Below the pieces are notes generated by a model. That model ran no database searches, was not told the DNA's origin, and saw only the letters and a program-made list of their open reading frames with translations. From the NCBI RefSeq assembly GCF_900129975.1, contig NZ_FSRG01000006.1:1-64000 (forward strand): a stretch of 64,000 bases of DNA. The letters are read 5' to 3'. This DNA is from Halodesulfovibrio marinisediminis DSM 17456 (GTDB lineage Bacteria; Desulfobacterota; Desulfovibrionia; Desulfovibrionales; Desulfovibrionaceae). Both the position numbers and the translations under genes were made by a program. Below, one piece after another: positions 63,444 through 64,000 of this stretch (its first letter is position 1; every line of letters begins with the position of its first letter).

Positions 63444-63778
63444 CGTACTTCTACTCCCTCAAGCGTAATCCGCTTACCGTCCGGCAGGTATTCACCAGCC
63501 AGATTAAGCACAACAACACCGTTTGATGCTGATGCAATACGCACGCTTGTCAGTTTAAAACGCGGCTCCCAGCGATGTAACGCTTCTGCAGTAGCCGAGT
63601 AAAATTCAAGGGAAGTTTCAGCATTAACCGGCGCATCAATGAGGGACGGCAACCGCGAACCGTACTCTCGATTCAACACACGAGTACCGATACGGGTTGA
63701 CAAAACATCGGCAATTGACTGCCGTAAATGCGCTATGCCGGAGAGTCGTTCTCCGGTGTGTCTATTAATACCGTTCAT
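63440..63778 (-). CDS. W: Baseplate wedge protein gpW (gp25-like)
   Basis: 112 residues. IAHLRQSIADVLSTRIGTRV, then NREYGSRLPSLIDAPVN, is the gp25/W signature. First gene of the visible operon. The bases before the ATG contain no good ribosome site, which is odd for an operon head. No V gene lies immediately upstream. Confidence 0.92.
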   Translation of the reverse strand: MNGINRHTGERLSGIAHLRQSIADVLSTRIGTRVLNREYGSRLPSLIDAPVNAETSLEFYSATAEALHRWEPRFKLTSVRIASASNGVVVLNLAGEYLPDGKRITLEGVEVR

Positions 63779-63798
63779 GAGTGCAATCTAGCAATGTG

Positions 63799-63973
63799 GA
63801 TACTTTTATTCCAATGCACTTTGTGACTTTTGATACTTTTTTCAAACTTTTTTTATTTATCTACTTTTGAACGATCAATTTCTTACATAGATATAAGACA
63901 AAGAAGGCATTGAAAAAGACTTTCTATAAGCCTTTAACAATGCCTTTTCTGTTTATCCAAATCACTTTGTGAC
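63799..63973 (-). promoter_or_regulatory. Leader of the tail operon with direct repeats
   Basis: CACTTTGTGAC occurs identically at 63817-63827 and 63963-63973. GATACTTTT occurs at 63799 and 63832, and TACTTTT again at 63862, giving steps of about 30 bp. Possible operators of a phage-type regulator. No gene between 63779 and the window end. Confidence 0.4.
63904..63946. terminator. Hairpin upstream of W
   Basis: AAGGCATTG pairs perfectly with CAATGCCTT, with TTTCT to the right; could end a gene from the right or attenuate the tail operon. Confidence 0.6.
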
Positions 63974-64000
63974 AAATTAGATTTCAAACATATTCATAAA

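Overview
The window looks like a chromosomal segment of a marine sulfate reducer of the Desulfovibrionaceae, closest in character to Halodesulfovibrio. This is inferred from gene content and moderate GC, not from a database match. The supporting content is: a house-keeping block rsmD-coaD-miaA facing a LOG-type hydrolase and tadA, glpX, a type III secretion chaperone/effector pair, many PAS/GGDEF and chemotaxis proteins, a double-cubane (2-hydroxyacyl-CoA dehydratase-like) protein, and a P2-type contractile tail cluster.

Layout. (1) 1-3.7 kb: three identical tRNA-Arg(ACG) genes, each with its own terminator (and promoter where visible), the first two flanking the chaperone/effector pair. (2) 3.8-12.7 kb: core genes (EamA transporter, glpX, OmpH-like lipoprotein, two paralogous envelope proteins, miaA, coaD, rsmD, LOG, tadA, tRNA-Ser(CGA)). 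TadA makes the inosine needed by tRNA-Arg(ACG), so enzyme and substrate sit in one window. (3) 12.7-19.3 kb: accessory region with a second EamA transporter, three membrane-anchored helical proteins, a decayed two-gene cassette (A-B), and wreckage of a phage baseplate V gene. (4) 19.6-26.8 kb: small secreted protein, IS3 remnant, chemotaxis receptor, and an operon of a double-cubane protein with a complete NitT/TauT-type ABC transporter. (5) 26.8-48.9 kb: a mosaic of real genes and repeats. The genes include a cobalamin-binding sensor directly followed by a diguanylate cyclase, a PAS-GGEEF cyclase, a TPR protein, DUF2959 and UPF0126/TRIC-type proteins, and two copies of a protein made of two 138-residue repeats. 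Among them are about sixteen long GGGAGG-armed hairpins. Four of these lie 43-59 bp downstream of tandem 11-bp GTAAC direct repeats (PhoB-like boxes), and three others follow a TTGAC-type promoter and a short palindromic hairpin. I read these as a multicopy family of candidate small RNAs. (6) 49-51.3 kb: tag, a Sel1-repeat protein, and a C_GCAxxG_C_C protein. (7) 52.2-63.8 kb, all minus strand: P2-like tail genes in the order W-J-I-H-fibre chaperone-second fibre-second chaperone-PLA2-like protein-FI-FII-E/E'-T-U-X-D, with the classical -1 frameshift in E/E'. No head, integrase, lysis or V gene is visible. It is either the left end of a prophage or a phage-tail-like bacteriocin.

How it works together: the accessory half is dominated by repeated modules (gene plus terminator, or hairpin plus gene tail) that exist here in intact and decayed versions, which suggests repeated duplication and loss. 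The regulatory genes (cobalamin sensor, two GGEEF cyclases, chemotaxis receptor) and the candidate small RNAs are the parts most likely to hold undescribed biology.
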